Below the pieces are notes generated by a model that saw only the letters and a program-made list of their open reading frames with translations, did not search any database and was not told where the DNA came from. A DNA stretch of 10,000 bases from Treponema sp. Lineage in GTDB: Bacteria; Spirochaetota; Spirochaetia; Treponematales; Breznakiellaceae. The stretch spans positions 1 through 10,000 of the forward strand of contig JAIWNU010000007.1 of assembly GCA_020216655.1 (NCBI GenBank). The letters are read 5' to 3'. Of the stretch, positions 1 to 6,310 are shown in pieces. A program made the translations under genes and the position numbers. Positions within the stretch are counted from its first letter, which is position 1, and the number at the start of each line of letters is the position of its first letter.

Positions 1-202
1 AGCTACCTTCCTGATGACCGGAGGAGGGCCAGCCTATGCGACCACCACCATGGGTATCCAGCTTTACAATAAAATGGACGCCTTCCGGTATGGCGAAGCG
101 AGCGCTATTGGTGCAATTTTAATACTTCTTGGCACAGTGCTTATAGTGGCCATCCGGGCGCTTCTTTCTAAAAATGATCCCATGTCGGAGGCTGCTCAAT
201 GA
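1..202 (+). CDS. MalF-type sugar ABC transporter permease (3' end only)
   Basis: This is the C-terminal end of an inner-membrane permease of a CUT1-type carbohydrate ABC importer; the 5' part is outside the window. The reading frame is open from base 2, so the first ATG inside the window (14) is not the gene start. The visible part reads FLMTGGGP at the start, followed by a tyrosine-rich stretch and a G-x-A-S-A segment. This is the usual ending of MalF/UgpA-like permeases, in which the last transmembrane helix carries the G-x-ASA pattern. The stop codon overlaps the start codon of the next permease (ATGA at 199-202), which implies translational coupling and assembly of the two proteins as a heterodimer. 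The substrate cannot be read from this fragment. Confidence 0.85.
   Translation, partial: ATFLMTGGGPAYATTTMGIQLYNKMDAFRYGEASAIGAILILLGTVLIVAIRALLSKNDPMSEAAQ
187..191 (+). promoter_or_regulatory. Shine-Dalgarno site for the second permease
   Basis: GGAGG ends 7 bases before the ATG at 199. It lies inside the coding end of the previous permease. It supports 199 as the start, which in turn gives the ATGA overlap. Confidence 0.7.
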
Positions 203-1092
203 AGGCCTTGCAAACACATCACAGTTCTGAAGAACACAGCATCAGAAACTCTCCGGTTCTTAAAATGCTCGGTACTGCCCTCGGCAAGGCCGGCGTTATC
301 CTTGTTCTGGGTTTTTTCTTTCTTATCGCAGCCTTTCCGCTCATTTGGCTTTTTATCTCTTCTCTTAAAACAAACCTGGAACTCCAGATTTCGCCCTTCA
401 CTCTGCCAAAGGTTCCGCAATGGGGCAACTACGGCAACGCCCTTACAATGGCAAACCTGCCGGCCCTGTTCCTCCACTCAATCTATGTAGCCTTTGGGGC
501 GGTGTTCCTGAACCTTTTTGTGACGAGTCTTGCGGGCTTTGTGCTTTCCCGGGAACAATTCCGGGGGAGGGATGCGATCCATACCGTACTTACCGCAGGA
601 GTTTTGGTTCCCATCATTTCTTTTATGGTGCCCTATTTCACCCTCATTACCAAAGCACGGCTCTACGACAACCTCCTAGCCCTCATCATCGTGTATAGTT
701 CCATCAATATACCCGTATCCATGTTCCTGGTAACCGCCTTTATGCGTTCCATCCCCAAGGAAATGGAAGAAGCGGCGGTGATCGATGGCTGCTCCTTTTT
801 GCAGCGTTATACCAAGATTGTACTGCCCCTTGCCCAGACGGGCCTTGTGACCGCCGGAACCTTCTGTTTTATCTATGCCTGGAACGAGTTTATTATGGCC
901 CTGCTCCTCACCAGTTCATCCTCAAGCCGGACATTGCAGCTGGGTATCCGCTTTTTTACCAGCCAATTTGTGACGGATTATACCTCCATGTATGCCGCTA
1001 TTATGATATCGATTATTCCGAGCATCGCCCTTTATACGATGCTCCACAACCGTATTATTTCTGGACTGACTGCCGGAGCGGTCAAAGGATAG
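199..1092 (+). CDS. MalG-type sugar ABC transporter permease
   Basis: Complete 297-residue inner-membrane permease, normal length for the CUT1 family. About six hydrophobic segments are visible; the first, around residues 31-53, follows a polar cytoplasmic N-terminus. The ABC-ATPase docking loop (EAA motif) is clear at residues 191-210: E-A-A, then G at 197, then L-P at 209-210. With the upstream permease it should form the membrane channel of a binding-protein-dependent sugar importer. The solute-binding protein would lie upstream of the window, and the MsmK/UgpC-type ATPase may be encoded elsewhere, as is common for these operons. The next gene, an isomerase-family enzyme, starts 7 bases after the stop, so the imported sugar is plausibly that enzyme's substrate source. 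Exact specificity is unknown. Confidence 0.9.
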   Translation: MKALQTHHSSEEHSIRNSPVLKMLGTALGKAGVILVLGFFFLIAAFPLIWLFISSLKTNLELQISPFTLPKVPQWGNYGNALTMANLPALFLHSIYVAFGAVFLNLFVTSLAGFVLSREQFRGRDAIHTVLTAGVLVPIISFMVPYFTLITKARLYDNLLALIIVYSSINIPVSMFLVTAFMRSIPKEMEEAAVIDGCSFLQRYTKIVLPLAQTGLVTAGTFCFIYAWNEFIMALLLTSSSSSRTLQLGIRFFTSQFVTDYTSMYAAIMISIIPSIALYTMLHNRIISGLTAGAVKG

Positions 1093-1099
1093 TAGTACC

Positions 1100-2416
1100 A
1101 TGAAACAACATATTACTCTCGGTGTGGTCTGCCTCGCGCGGAAGACCTATGACTGGAAAGCTGCCGGTGAGATCTGGAAACAGCTCCGGCAGGAACTTGC
1201 AAGCCTAGAAGCAGTGACACTGGTAGCACCTGAAGACCTAGTTATAGAAGTAGAAGAAGCCGAGGCGGCTGCTTCGCTTTTAGCGGAAAAACGGGTTGAT
1301 GCGGTGGCAATCATTTCCGGAACCTTTCATTTGGGGCATTTGGCGCTTTTAATCGCTAAAGAGGTGAAAAAGCCCATACTGCTCTGGGCCCTGCCGGAAC
1401 TCCCCTACGACGGTGGAAAAATCAGGCTCAATTCGGTCTGCGGTGCGAACCTCAATGCTTCAAACTTATACAAGGGCGGCATCCGGAATTACCGGGTCGT
1501 GGTCCGGCCCGATATAGACCAGGACTGGCTCGATGCTATCCGGGTTCGCGTTGCCCTTTCGACCGCCCGGGTAGGCATCATCGGTTACCGGGCCCACGGC
1601 TTCTTTAACCTGAGCACCGCAGACTTAGCTCTCTATAACCAGCTGGGAGTGCTGGTCGATCATTTTGAATTGGATGAGGTGTTTAGTTATCCGGTGCCGG
1701 ACGATGAAGTCGCCCGGCGAAAGTCGCAGCTTAAGGGTGTTTTTGATGTATCAGGCATCAGCGAGGCCCAGCTTGATAAGGTGGCGGCCCTGTCAGCAAA
1801 ACTCGATGCGTTTCTCACTGCAAAGCGGCTTACGGCCCTGGCTATACGGTGCTGGCCTGAATTTGCCGCAACTTACGGCATTAGTCCCTGTGCGGCCATG
1901 AGCCTCCTCCAGTCAGAGGACCGTATTCTTGCCTGCGAAGGGGATGTGGAGGGGGCCCTTTCCATGCTGGCCCACCGGGCGGTGGGGGCCGAGACGCCCT
2001 TCCTCTTTGATTTTTCCCAGATAGACCTGGAACAGAATTTTGCCCTCTTTTGGCACTGCGGTGTTGCCCCCTGCAACCTGTGGGATGGTCGCTGTGTCCG
2101 CTCACTGGATACCTATTTTGCAGGCGGCAAGGGGGTTACCGCCGACTTTGTGCTCAAAAGCGGGGACCTTTCCATCCTAAGGCTCGATTCATGCGATGGC
2201 AAGTTCCGTATGCTTCTGGATACCGCCCGGGCAGTCCCCATGGATAAGCTCCTTAAAGGAACCTACATGAAGGCTGTTTTTGACCGCAACGTGGCAGATG
2301 TGCTTGCTACGGTGGTGAACAACGGCATCGCCCACCATGCATCGGTGGTATACGGCACCTTTGTGAAACCCTTTGAAATTTTAGCCCATATCGAAGGCTG
2401 GGAAATAGTGCGATAA
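1100..2416 (+). CDS. L-fucose/L-arabinose isomerase superfamily protein
   Basis: 438-residue soluble cytoplasmic protein. The N-terminal 1-150 shows alternating strand/helix segments, including an IISGTFHLGH stretch at 72-81, as in the first domain of fucose/arabinose isomerase-fold enzymes. A second segment at 157-185 (R-V-G-I-I-G, then G-F-F-N and a Q-L-G-V turn) matches the family's second domain. The C-terminal part carries CWPEF (252-256), A-C-E-G-D-V (278-283), FDF (303-305), FWHCG (317-321) and an NNGIAHH segment (407-413). These include acidic and histidine residues that could bind the divalent metal used for aldose-ketose isomerisation. It is shorter than classical FucI (about 590 residues), like the many uncharacterised relatives in sugar operons. 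AAAGGA at 1084-1089 is a reasonable ribosome site. Given the neighbouring ABC permeases it probably acts on the imported sugar. Class is fairly sure, substrate unknown. Confidence 0.75.
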   Translation: MKQHITLGVVCLARKTYDWKAAGEIWKQLRQELASLEAVTLVAPEDLVIEVEEAEAAASLLAEKRVDAVAIISGTFHLGHLALLIAKEVKKPILLWALPELPYDGGKIRLNSVCGANLNASNLYKGGIRNYRVVVRPDIDQDWLDAIRVRVALSTARVGIIGYRAHGFFNLSTADLALYNQLGVLVDHFELDEVFSYPVPDDEVARRKSQLKGVFDVSGISEAQLDKVAALSAKLDAFLTAKRLTALAIRCWPEFAATYGISPCAAMSLLQSEDRILACEGDVEGALSMLAHRAVGAETPFLFDFSQIDLEQNFALFWHCGVAPCNLWDGRCVRSLDTYFAGGKGVTADFVLKSGDLSILRLDSCDGKFRMLLDTARAVPMDKLLKGTYMKAVFDRNVADVLATVVNNGIAHHASVVYGTFVKPFEILAHIEGWEIVR

Positions 2417-2432
2417 ATTTACGATTTGCACC

Positions 2433-2461
2433 AACCGGCGCTCATCTTTTACGTATATACT
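2433..2461 (+). promoter_or_regulatory. Candidate promoter for the sigma-factor gene
   Basis: TATACT at 2456-2461 resembles a -10 box but has no matching -35 at 16-18 bases. An ECF-style reading is also possible: AAC at 2433-2435 and CGTA at 2452-2455 with 16 bases between, which would fit autoregulation. In either case the transcript would start at or within a few bases of the ATG at 2467. Weak evidence, from position and short motifs only. Confidence 0.25.
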
Positions 2462-2466
2462 AGTGT

Positions 2467-3012
2467 ATGAAAAACGTGTTAGATGGAGCGCCTATTCAAA
2501 CACCTGAAACGGTCTGGACCCGCTATTATGGCCGCATTTGTGTGTATCTTCGGTCCTTTGCTGCCTTAAGCTATGAAGACCGGGAAGAAATCGCCGCAGA
2601 TACATTGTACAAGGTCTGGCAGAATAGGGCCAAGGTTTTGGACGGCCAGGACTGCAGGGCCTGGGTTTTTACCATTGCCCGCCGTACCGCCATCGATAGG
2701 CTGCGCAAAAGCTCATCCCATGATTTTCAAAAGGATGGGGCCTTATCTGCAGAATTGGATATGGTGCCGGATCTCAAAAATGTTAAGCCCGAACATCAAC
2801 TTATCAAAAATGAAGAACTAGAATTTATTCAGACCTTTCTTAAAGACTTATCTGACCCCGATCGGGAATTGGCCTACTTGTTTTATTACGAAGAGCTGCT
2901 GATAGAAGAACTGGCCCGTATTTTCAGCGTCCCAAAGGGTACGATTAAATGGCGGCTCCATGCTATTCGCAAAAAGCTTGCGCGGAGGTGGCAAGATGAA
3001 TTCGGCGTATAA
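2467..3012 (+). CDS. ECF-type RNA polymerase sigma factor
   Basis: 181-residue sigma-70 family protein of the two-domain extracytoplasmic-function type. Residues about 15-82 fit region 2: D-R-E-E-I-A-A-D-T-L-Y-K-V-W at 38-51, then a W-V-F-T-I-A-R-R-T-A-I-D-R-L-R-K helix at 66-81. Residues about 115-172 fit region 4, with an E-E-L-A-x-I-F-x-V-P-K-G-T-I-K-W-R-L helix-turn-helix at 147-164. Length is typical. An in-frame TAG at 2461 makes ATG 2467 the first possible start. No Shine-Dalgarno sequence precedes it, which is unlike the neighbouring genes and may mean leaderless or inefficient translation. The last 17 bases overlap the next gene, a small membrane protein likely to act as its anti-sigma factor. 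Target promoters and inducing signal are unknown. Confidence 0.9.
   Translation: MKNVLDGAPIQTPETVWTRYYGRICVYLRSFAALSYEDREEIAADTLYKVWQNRAKVLDGQDCRAWVFTIARRTAIDRLRKSSSHDFQKDGALSAELDMVPDLKNVKPEHQLIKNEELEFIQTFLKDLSDPDRELAYLFYYEELLIEELARIFSVPKGTIKWRLHAIRKKLARRWQDEFGV
2984..2990 (+). promoter_or_regulatory. Shine-Dalgarno site deciding the start at 2996
   Basis: GGAGGTG ends 5 bases before ATG 2996 and lies within the 3' end of the sigma-factor gene. It favours 2996 over the in-frame ATG at 2960, which has no such site and would overlap the sigma gene much further. Confidence 0.75.
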
Positions 3013-3379
3013 AAATAAAGCGGAAGAGGCGCTTAAGGCCTATTTCCGTCAGGCTGTACAGGATGCATCTCAAAGGGCTCCACAGCATATGTCTTTAGAA
3101 AATAATTCCATACACAAGGAGGTGAAAGATCAAGGAAAGAAATCAACGGCAATTTTCGAAGGGGCACTACAGGCCCTTTTTGCACTAGCCGCCTCGCTTC
3201 TCATTGTATACTGGGCCGGCAATACTTCCTCGGGAGCCCTTGCCCTACAATTACGGGATGAAGGAGAGTTCCAGAGGGTCCATGAAATGTTTTCTGAATT
3301 ATCACAGGAGCTGGATCATGGATTGACGTTCATCATAGAAAACAACAGATCTCAGCGGCGGATAGAAAGGAGACCTTGA
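2996..3379 (+). CDS. Small single-pass membrane protein, putative anti-sigma factor
   Basis: 127-residue protein with a charged, mostly helical N-terminus (1-50), one hydrophobic segment at about 54-74 (rich in Leu, Ala and Phe, ending V-Y-W-A-G) and a polar C-terminal tail (75-127) ending in a very basic stretch. The layout is that of a cytoplasmic sigma-binding part, one membrane helix and an outer sensor tail. I see no zinc-binding H-x3-C-x2-C motif, so it is not a ZAS-type anti-sigma factor. The call rests on topology and on its 17-base overlap with the ECF sigma gene; known sigma/anti-sigma pairs are usually arranged this way. The sequence itself matches no family I can name. It could instead be an unrelated small membrane protein co-expressed with the sigma factor. 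Confidence 0.6.
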   Translation: MNSAYKNKAEEALKAYFRQAVQDASQRAPQHMSLENNSIHKEVKDQGKKSTAIFEGALQALFALAASLLIVYWAGNTSSGALALQLRDEGEFQRVHEMFSELSQELDHGLTFIIENNRSQRRIERRP

Positions 3380-3399
3380 AAGCTGCGATAAGGCGCAGC

Positions 3400-3450
3400 G
3401 GTTACGCGCGACTGCATGTGGCTGCACAATCGCGTACAGCCACGCGCAAT
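3400..3450. repeat. GC-rich intergenic repeat, copy A
   Basis: This stretch shares a series of words in the same order with the 4037-4081 region: GGTT, GACTGC, GTGGCTGC, GCGTACAGCC and CGCGCA. It contains a 7-bp inverted repeat, GTGGCTG at 3418-3424 and CAGCCAC at 3437-3443, that can form a hairpin with a 12-base loop. It looks like a dispersed intergenic repeat that could be present elsewhere in the genome. No coding potential is evident. Confidence 0.5.
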
Positions 3451-3458
3451 TGCAAAGC

Positions 3459-3532
3459 CAATTTCAAAACGCGAAGCTCAAAACGCGAAGCGTAGTGACC
3501 GACTTTTGAAATTGACTCAATTTTTATTTTTT
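3459..3532 (+). terminator. Hairpin and T-tract: possible terminator or attenuator
   Basis: CAATTTCAAAA (3459-3469) is a perfect inverted match to TTTTGAAATTG (3504-3514), leaving a 34-base loop. The right arm can alternatively pair with CAATTT at 3518-3523, giving a 6-bp stem with a 3-base loop directly followed by TTATTTTTT (3524-3532). The two pairings exclude each other. The element sits after the sigma/anti-sigma pair and just before the ribosome site of the next gene. It may be a plain terminator or a read-through switch. The stems are AT-rich and thus weak. Confidence 0.4.
3464..3491. repeat. 14-bp perfect tandem duplication
   Basis: TCAAAACGCGAAGC occurs twice head to tail, at 3464-3477 and 3478-3491. 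The first copy overlaps the left arm of the long hairpin at 3459-3514 and the second lies in its loop, so it may have arisen by local slippage. Confidence 0.8.
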
Positions 3533-3537
3533 AGGAG
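3533..3537 (+). promoter_or_regulatory. Shine-Dalgarno site for the MotA-like gene
   Basis: AGGAG lies 6 bases before ATG 3544, immediately after the T-tract of the preceding hairpin. The coding region therefore begins right where a terminator would release the transcript. Confidence 0.65.
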
Positions 3538-3543
3538 CGGAGT

Positions 3544-4002
3544 ATGAATAGAATTCGGTATCTGGTTGGTTTAATCGTATTTTTTGCGATCCTATCCTTC
3601 TGCGTATGGGGGAGCGGCGGTAACCTCTGGATCTTTTTGGATGTGCTTTCATTCATCATTGTCGGTATGGGAACCTTGGCGTTGCTGCGAACCGGATGGA
3701 CCTTCCGCGAAATGGGCAAGGCCTTTGCTCTCGCCTTTGCTGACAAGGCCGAAACAGATGAGTTGGCCTGGGCTGACGCGTTTTTTACCGCCATGGGCCG
3801 GTATTTTACCATGTCAGGACTCGGCGGATTCTTTTTGGGCATCATTATCATGCTTAAATACCTGGCAGATAAATCCATGATTGGGCCGAACCTGGCGGTG
3901 GCCCTCCTTTCGGTACTGTATGCTCTCTTATTTCAGCTCATCATCGCAATTCCCATGAGAGCGTTGCTGCAGAAAAAAATGAGTGCCTCTAGAGCGAGTT
4001 GA
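3544..4002 (+). CDS. Short MotA/TolQ/ExbB-like membrane protein
   Basis: 152-residue membrane protein with four predicted helices at about 4-23, 30-48, 89-107 and 113-137. The pattern N-L-W-I-F-L-D-V-L-S-F-I-I-V-G-M-G-T-L-A (27-46) resembles helix 2 of MotA/PomA stators (the S-x-I-I-V-x-G-G-T-L region). The stretch L-G-I-I-I-M-L-K-Y-L-A-D, then I-G-P-N-L-A-V-A-L-L-S-V-L-Y-A-L-L (98-129) resembles their helices 3-4, including the conserved proline (115). Full-length MotA proteins run about 250-290 residues with a large cytoplasmic loop and C-terminal tail. Here the loop between helices 2 and 3 is only about 40 residues and the tail is almost absent. No MotB, ExbD or TolR partner is next to it. 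It follows the sigma/anti-sigma pair after a 164-base gap. Family resemblance is by eye; function is unknown. Confidence 0.5.
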   Translation: MNRIRYLVGLIVFFAILSFCVWGSGGNLWIFLDVLSFIIVGMGTLALLRTGWTFREMGKAFALAFADKAETDELAWADAFFTAMGRYFTMSGLGGFFLGIIIMLKYLADKSMIGPNLAVALLSVLYALLFQLIIAIPMRALLQKKMSASRAS

Positions 4003-4126
4003 TGAATTATAGCGGGCAGTTGGCCAATCTGTGATTGGTTGTGACTGCCTGCGGCTGCGAGTGGCTGCGTACAGCCGCGCACAGCCGGGCGCATCCTTGC
4101 GCAACCGCGTAGCTACGCGCAACCGA
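4003..4126. repeat. Convergent-gene gap with GC-rich repeat, copy B
   Basis: This 124-base gap lies between converging stop codons. It contains a small hairpin CCAATC-TGT-GATTGG (4024-4038), a repeat with the word order of copy A (4037-4081, including GACTGC, GTGGCTGC, GCGTACAGCC), and a perfect 14-bp palindrome CGCGTAGCTACGCG (4106-4119) flanked by overlapping direct repeats GCGCAACCG at 4099-4107 and 4117-4125. These could act as transcription end points for both strands, but no stem is directly followed by a T-run. Confidence 0.5.
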
Positions 4127-5575
4127 CTATCCTGTTATTTTTTTGAGTTTCATCCCTTCCATCTCGGTGCATGAAAAATCTTGGCCGAGCCGGTTTGCCT
4201 CCAGGGCCTTCCGCATAAGGGCAAAGGTTTGGGGGGTTATCGGGTAGCGAATGGCCAGTATGGTTCCAAGGCCGACAAAGACAAGGGGACCGAACACAAA
4301 AATGAGCCGAATCCCCCCAATAGCGGCTGGTGACTGCTGTGCTGCGCCAGCGCTGTAGCCGATTCCCTGCAGCAAAAGCCCAAAGGCCCACAGCGTAAAG
4401 GCCTGGACCAGTTTGCGGCACAGGGTAAACACGCCGGCCACACTGCCTGCCCGTTCGATGTGGTTAGTAAGTTCATCCGCATCGGAAGACTCTGGCAGCA
4501 TAGCCCAGGGCATGGCTACCACCGGAGACAGCCCCAAGCCGAGTATGGCTGAGGCGATAACTAGCAGTATGGCAGGACTTTCGGGTTTTAAGGTAATTAA
4601 GAACAGGGCTACGAGAAATACGATTCCCGCTCCGACAGCGTAGGACCTTCCCTTGCCGATCCGGTTTGCCAGCATAATATGGAGCGGCAGGGAAATGAGC
4701 TGGGCAATCAGCATGGACCCAAGACAAAGGGTATAGATGCTGCCCCGGCCGATGTAGTAGGTAACAAAGTAGACAAAGGAAGCGGAAAGTATATCCAGTG
4801 CAGTGTACCCCAAGAGATACATGCCGATATGGAGCCTGAATGAGCGGCAGGCAAGGAGACTTTTGAGATCCTTAAAGGACTGGAGGAGTCCCGCAGAGTT
4901 TTGCTCCCCATTACCCGTCTTTCCCCCTGGTGCATCGGGCACAGGTTCTTCCCAGGTCCCCAGGAACACAACAATCCAGGGGAGGGCGTAGAGTATACCA
5001 AAAATAAGGCCTACTAAAAAAAAGCCCTGGGATGGATTATTCCGATACAGGTTTTTCACTAAAAAGCCTGGTATGGTCCCGGCAATCAGGGCCGAAAGCT
5101 GGGAAAAGAGCATCCGCGCGCCGGAAAGCCGGGCCCGTTCCTTGTAGTCGCCGCTCATTTCCGCCGGCAGCGAAGAATAGGGCACCATTACGATCGTATA
5201 GACGGTACAGAATACAATGTAGCTCGCCAGGTAATATAAAAAAGTTGTTATTTGGCTCGGAAACCGAAGGTTTATCCAAAGCATCCAAAAGCTGACAAAG
5301 ACCGGAACTATGCCGACGAGAAAATAAACTCGGCGCCTTCCAAAACGGCTCTTCGTTCGGTCCGATAAAAGCCCCATGAGCGGGTCCGATACGGCGTCCC
5401 ACGCCTTGCCGACAAAAACCGCCAGGCCCGCGAGAAACGGCGAAAGACCTACCACATCGGTGAGGAAATAAATAAAAAGGGTTGATATAATTAAAAATGA
5501 GCCCCCGCCGTACAGGTCCCCCAACCCATAGGATATCAGAGCCCCTGGGCCAATTCGCCTTTTTTGTTCCTCCAT
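4127..5575 (-). CDS. GPH-family cation:sugar symporter, likely sulfoquinovose glycoside importer
   Basis: 482-residue inner-membrane transporter of the glycoside-pentoside-hexuronide:cation family (MelB/YihO/YihP type), normal length, with about twelve hydrophobic segments. The N-terminus shows the family pattern: I-S-Y-G-L-G-D (14-20), then K-A-W-D-A-V-S-D-P-L-M-G (57-68), where D60 and D64 correspond to the cation-site aspartates of MelB helix II. The cytoplasmic loop S-D-R-T-K-S-R-F-G-R-R-R (71-82) follows. It is the last gene of the operon headed by the sulfoquinovosidase, 36 bases after the DUF4867 gene. E. coli also pairs GPH transporters (YihO, YihP) with YihQ, so import of sulfoquinovose or its glycerol glycoside is the natural inference. 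Any other hexoside or glycoside remains possible, since GPH specificity cannot be read from sequence. Confidence 0.85.
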   Translation of the reverse strand: MEEQKRRIGPGALISYGLGDLYGGGSFLIISTLFIYFLTDVVGLSPFLAGLAVFVGKAWDAVSDPLMGLLSDRTKSRFGRRRVYFLVGIVPVFVSFWMLWINLRFPSQITTFLYYLASYIVFCTVYTIVMVPYSSLPAEMSGDYKERARLSGARMLFSQLSALIAGTIPGFLVKNLYRNNPSQGFFLVGLIFGILYALPWIVVFLGTWEEPVPDAPGGKTGNGEQNSAGLLQSFKDLKSLLACRSFRLHIGMYLLGYTALDILSASFVYFVTYYIGRGSIYTLCLGSMLIAQLISLPLHIMLANRIGKGRSYAVGAGIVFLVALFLITLKPESPAILLVIASAILGLGLSPVVAMPWAMLPESSDADELTNHIERAGSVAGVFTLCRKLVQAFTLWAFGLLLQGIGYSAGAAQQSPAAIGGIRLIFVFGPLVFVGLGTILAIRYPITPQTFALMRKALEANRLGQDFSCTEMEGMKLKKITG

Positions 5576-5580
5576 GTTTA

Positions 5581-5587
5581 TTCCTCC
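5581..5587 (-). promoter_or_regulatory. Strong Shine-Dalgarno site for the symporter
   Basis: On the minus strand this reads GGAGGAA and ends 5 bases before the ATG at 5575. It is the strongest ribosome site of the operon and fixes the start. Confidence 0.75.
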
Positions 5588-5611
5588 TTTTTTACGGCTT
5601 TATTTAAGACT

Positions 5612-6295
5612 TCATTGATACAGAACCTTTATGTTCTTCCCCTGAATGCCCGGATAGGCCCCCTTTTGTATGAGGACCGTCCGCTCCGGGTGGGCCAAAA
5701 GCCACTTGTTTTTCATGAAGAGAAAGCGGTCTTCGGCACCGAGCCCGCGCCGTGCCATGGTTTCTTCAGACAAGGGGGTATTGGTTCCCCGGGGCAGGAT
5801 GATGAGGGTCTTAAAACCCGAGTCAGAGAGCCGGCAGGGAGAAAAGTGGAGTGTCCGGGGATACAGTTCAATACAGTCACCCGCTTTAAGGTAGAGGGCC
5901 TGTACATTTTCTGCATCGTACATCCACTGTTCATCAATATCTTCCCACTTCCCCAGGAGCAGCACCTGATCGGTCAAGGCTATGAGGATCTCAGGGGACT
6001 TATGGTACTCAAGGCCGTTCAAGGTCATGTTGGGACCTGCCACATAACCAACCTGAACATCCATGCCGCCGAACACCAGGTTATACAATTCCTTCCCGGG
6101 CAGGGCTTCCAATTCTGGCACCGAGGCAATGTACCGGTTTTCTGTAAGATCCGAGGGAATAAGCGGAGGAGCCTCAGAAAGCAGCATATTGATGAACCGG
6201 TGCCGGTGTTGTGTGCCGTATACTCCAAAGGCTCGCTCTTCCACAGTGATGATACTGAGCTCAGGGTTCAGGGCCTGTAGGTCTTCTTTGTTCAT
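5612..6295 (-). CDS. DUF4867-family cupin-like protein, candidate sugar isomerase
   Basis: 227-residue soluble protein. It carries landmarks I associate with DUF4867 proteins, a family described mainly from Firmicutes: Y-H-K-S-P-E-I-L-I-A (97-106), L-H-F-S-P-C (149-154), L-P-R-G-T-N-T-P-L (167-175), K-N-K-W-L-L-A-H (195-202) and a closing G-I-Q-G-K-N. H98, E102 and H150 are spaced like the metal ligands of a cupin barrel (H-x3-E, then a distal His). The family's lack of assigned function limits the call. Its position, 15 bases after the sulfoquinovosidase stop and 36 bases before the sugar symporter, suggests it works on the released sugar, for example as sulfoquinovose isomerase or mutarotase. 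Metal-dependent sugar isomerases with cupin folds exist (KduI, archaeal glucose-6-phosphate isomerase). The function is inference; co-transcription is nearly certain. Confidence 0.7.
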   Translation of the reverse strand: MNKEDLQALNPELSIITVEERAFGVYGTQHRHRFINMLLSEAPPLIPSDLTENRYIASVPELEALPGKELYNLVFGGMDVQVGYVAGPNMTLNGLEYHKSPEILIALTDQVLLLGKWEDIDEQWMYDAENVQALYLKAGDCIELYPRTLHFSPCRLSDSGFKTLIILPRGTNTPLSEETMARRGLGAEDRFLFMKNKWLLAHPERTVLIQKGAYPGIQGKNIKVLYQ

Positions 6296-6310
6296 AGTGG
6301 TCTATCCTTG

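Noticed and set aside
14..202. Reading 14-202 as a complete 62-residue gene
   Set aside because: The frame is open upstream to the window edge and the sequence is the typical end of a MalF-type permease, so the ATG at 14 is internal.
2960..2995. Earlier ATG at 2960 as start of the anti-sigma candidate
   Set aside because: It lacks a ribosome site and lies deep in the sigma gene, whereas GGAGGTG is placed correctly before ATG 2996.
3464..3491. Tandem 14-bp repeat as a CRISPR remnant
   Set aside because: There are only two directly abutting copies with no spacer and no cas gene nearby.
5564..6280. 238-residue open frame on the plus strand
   Set aside because: It lies antisense to the DUF4867 gene, which has family motifs and operon spacing; the plus-strand product has no recognisable features.
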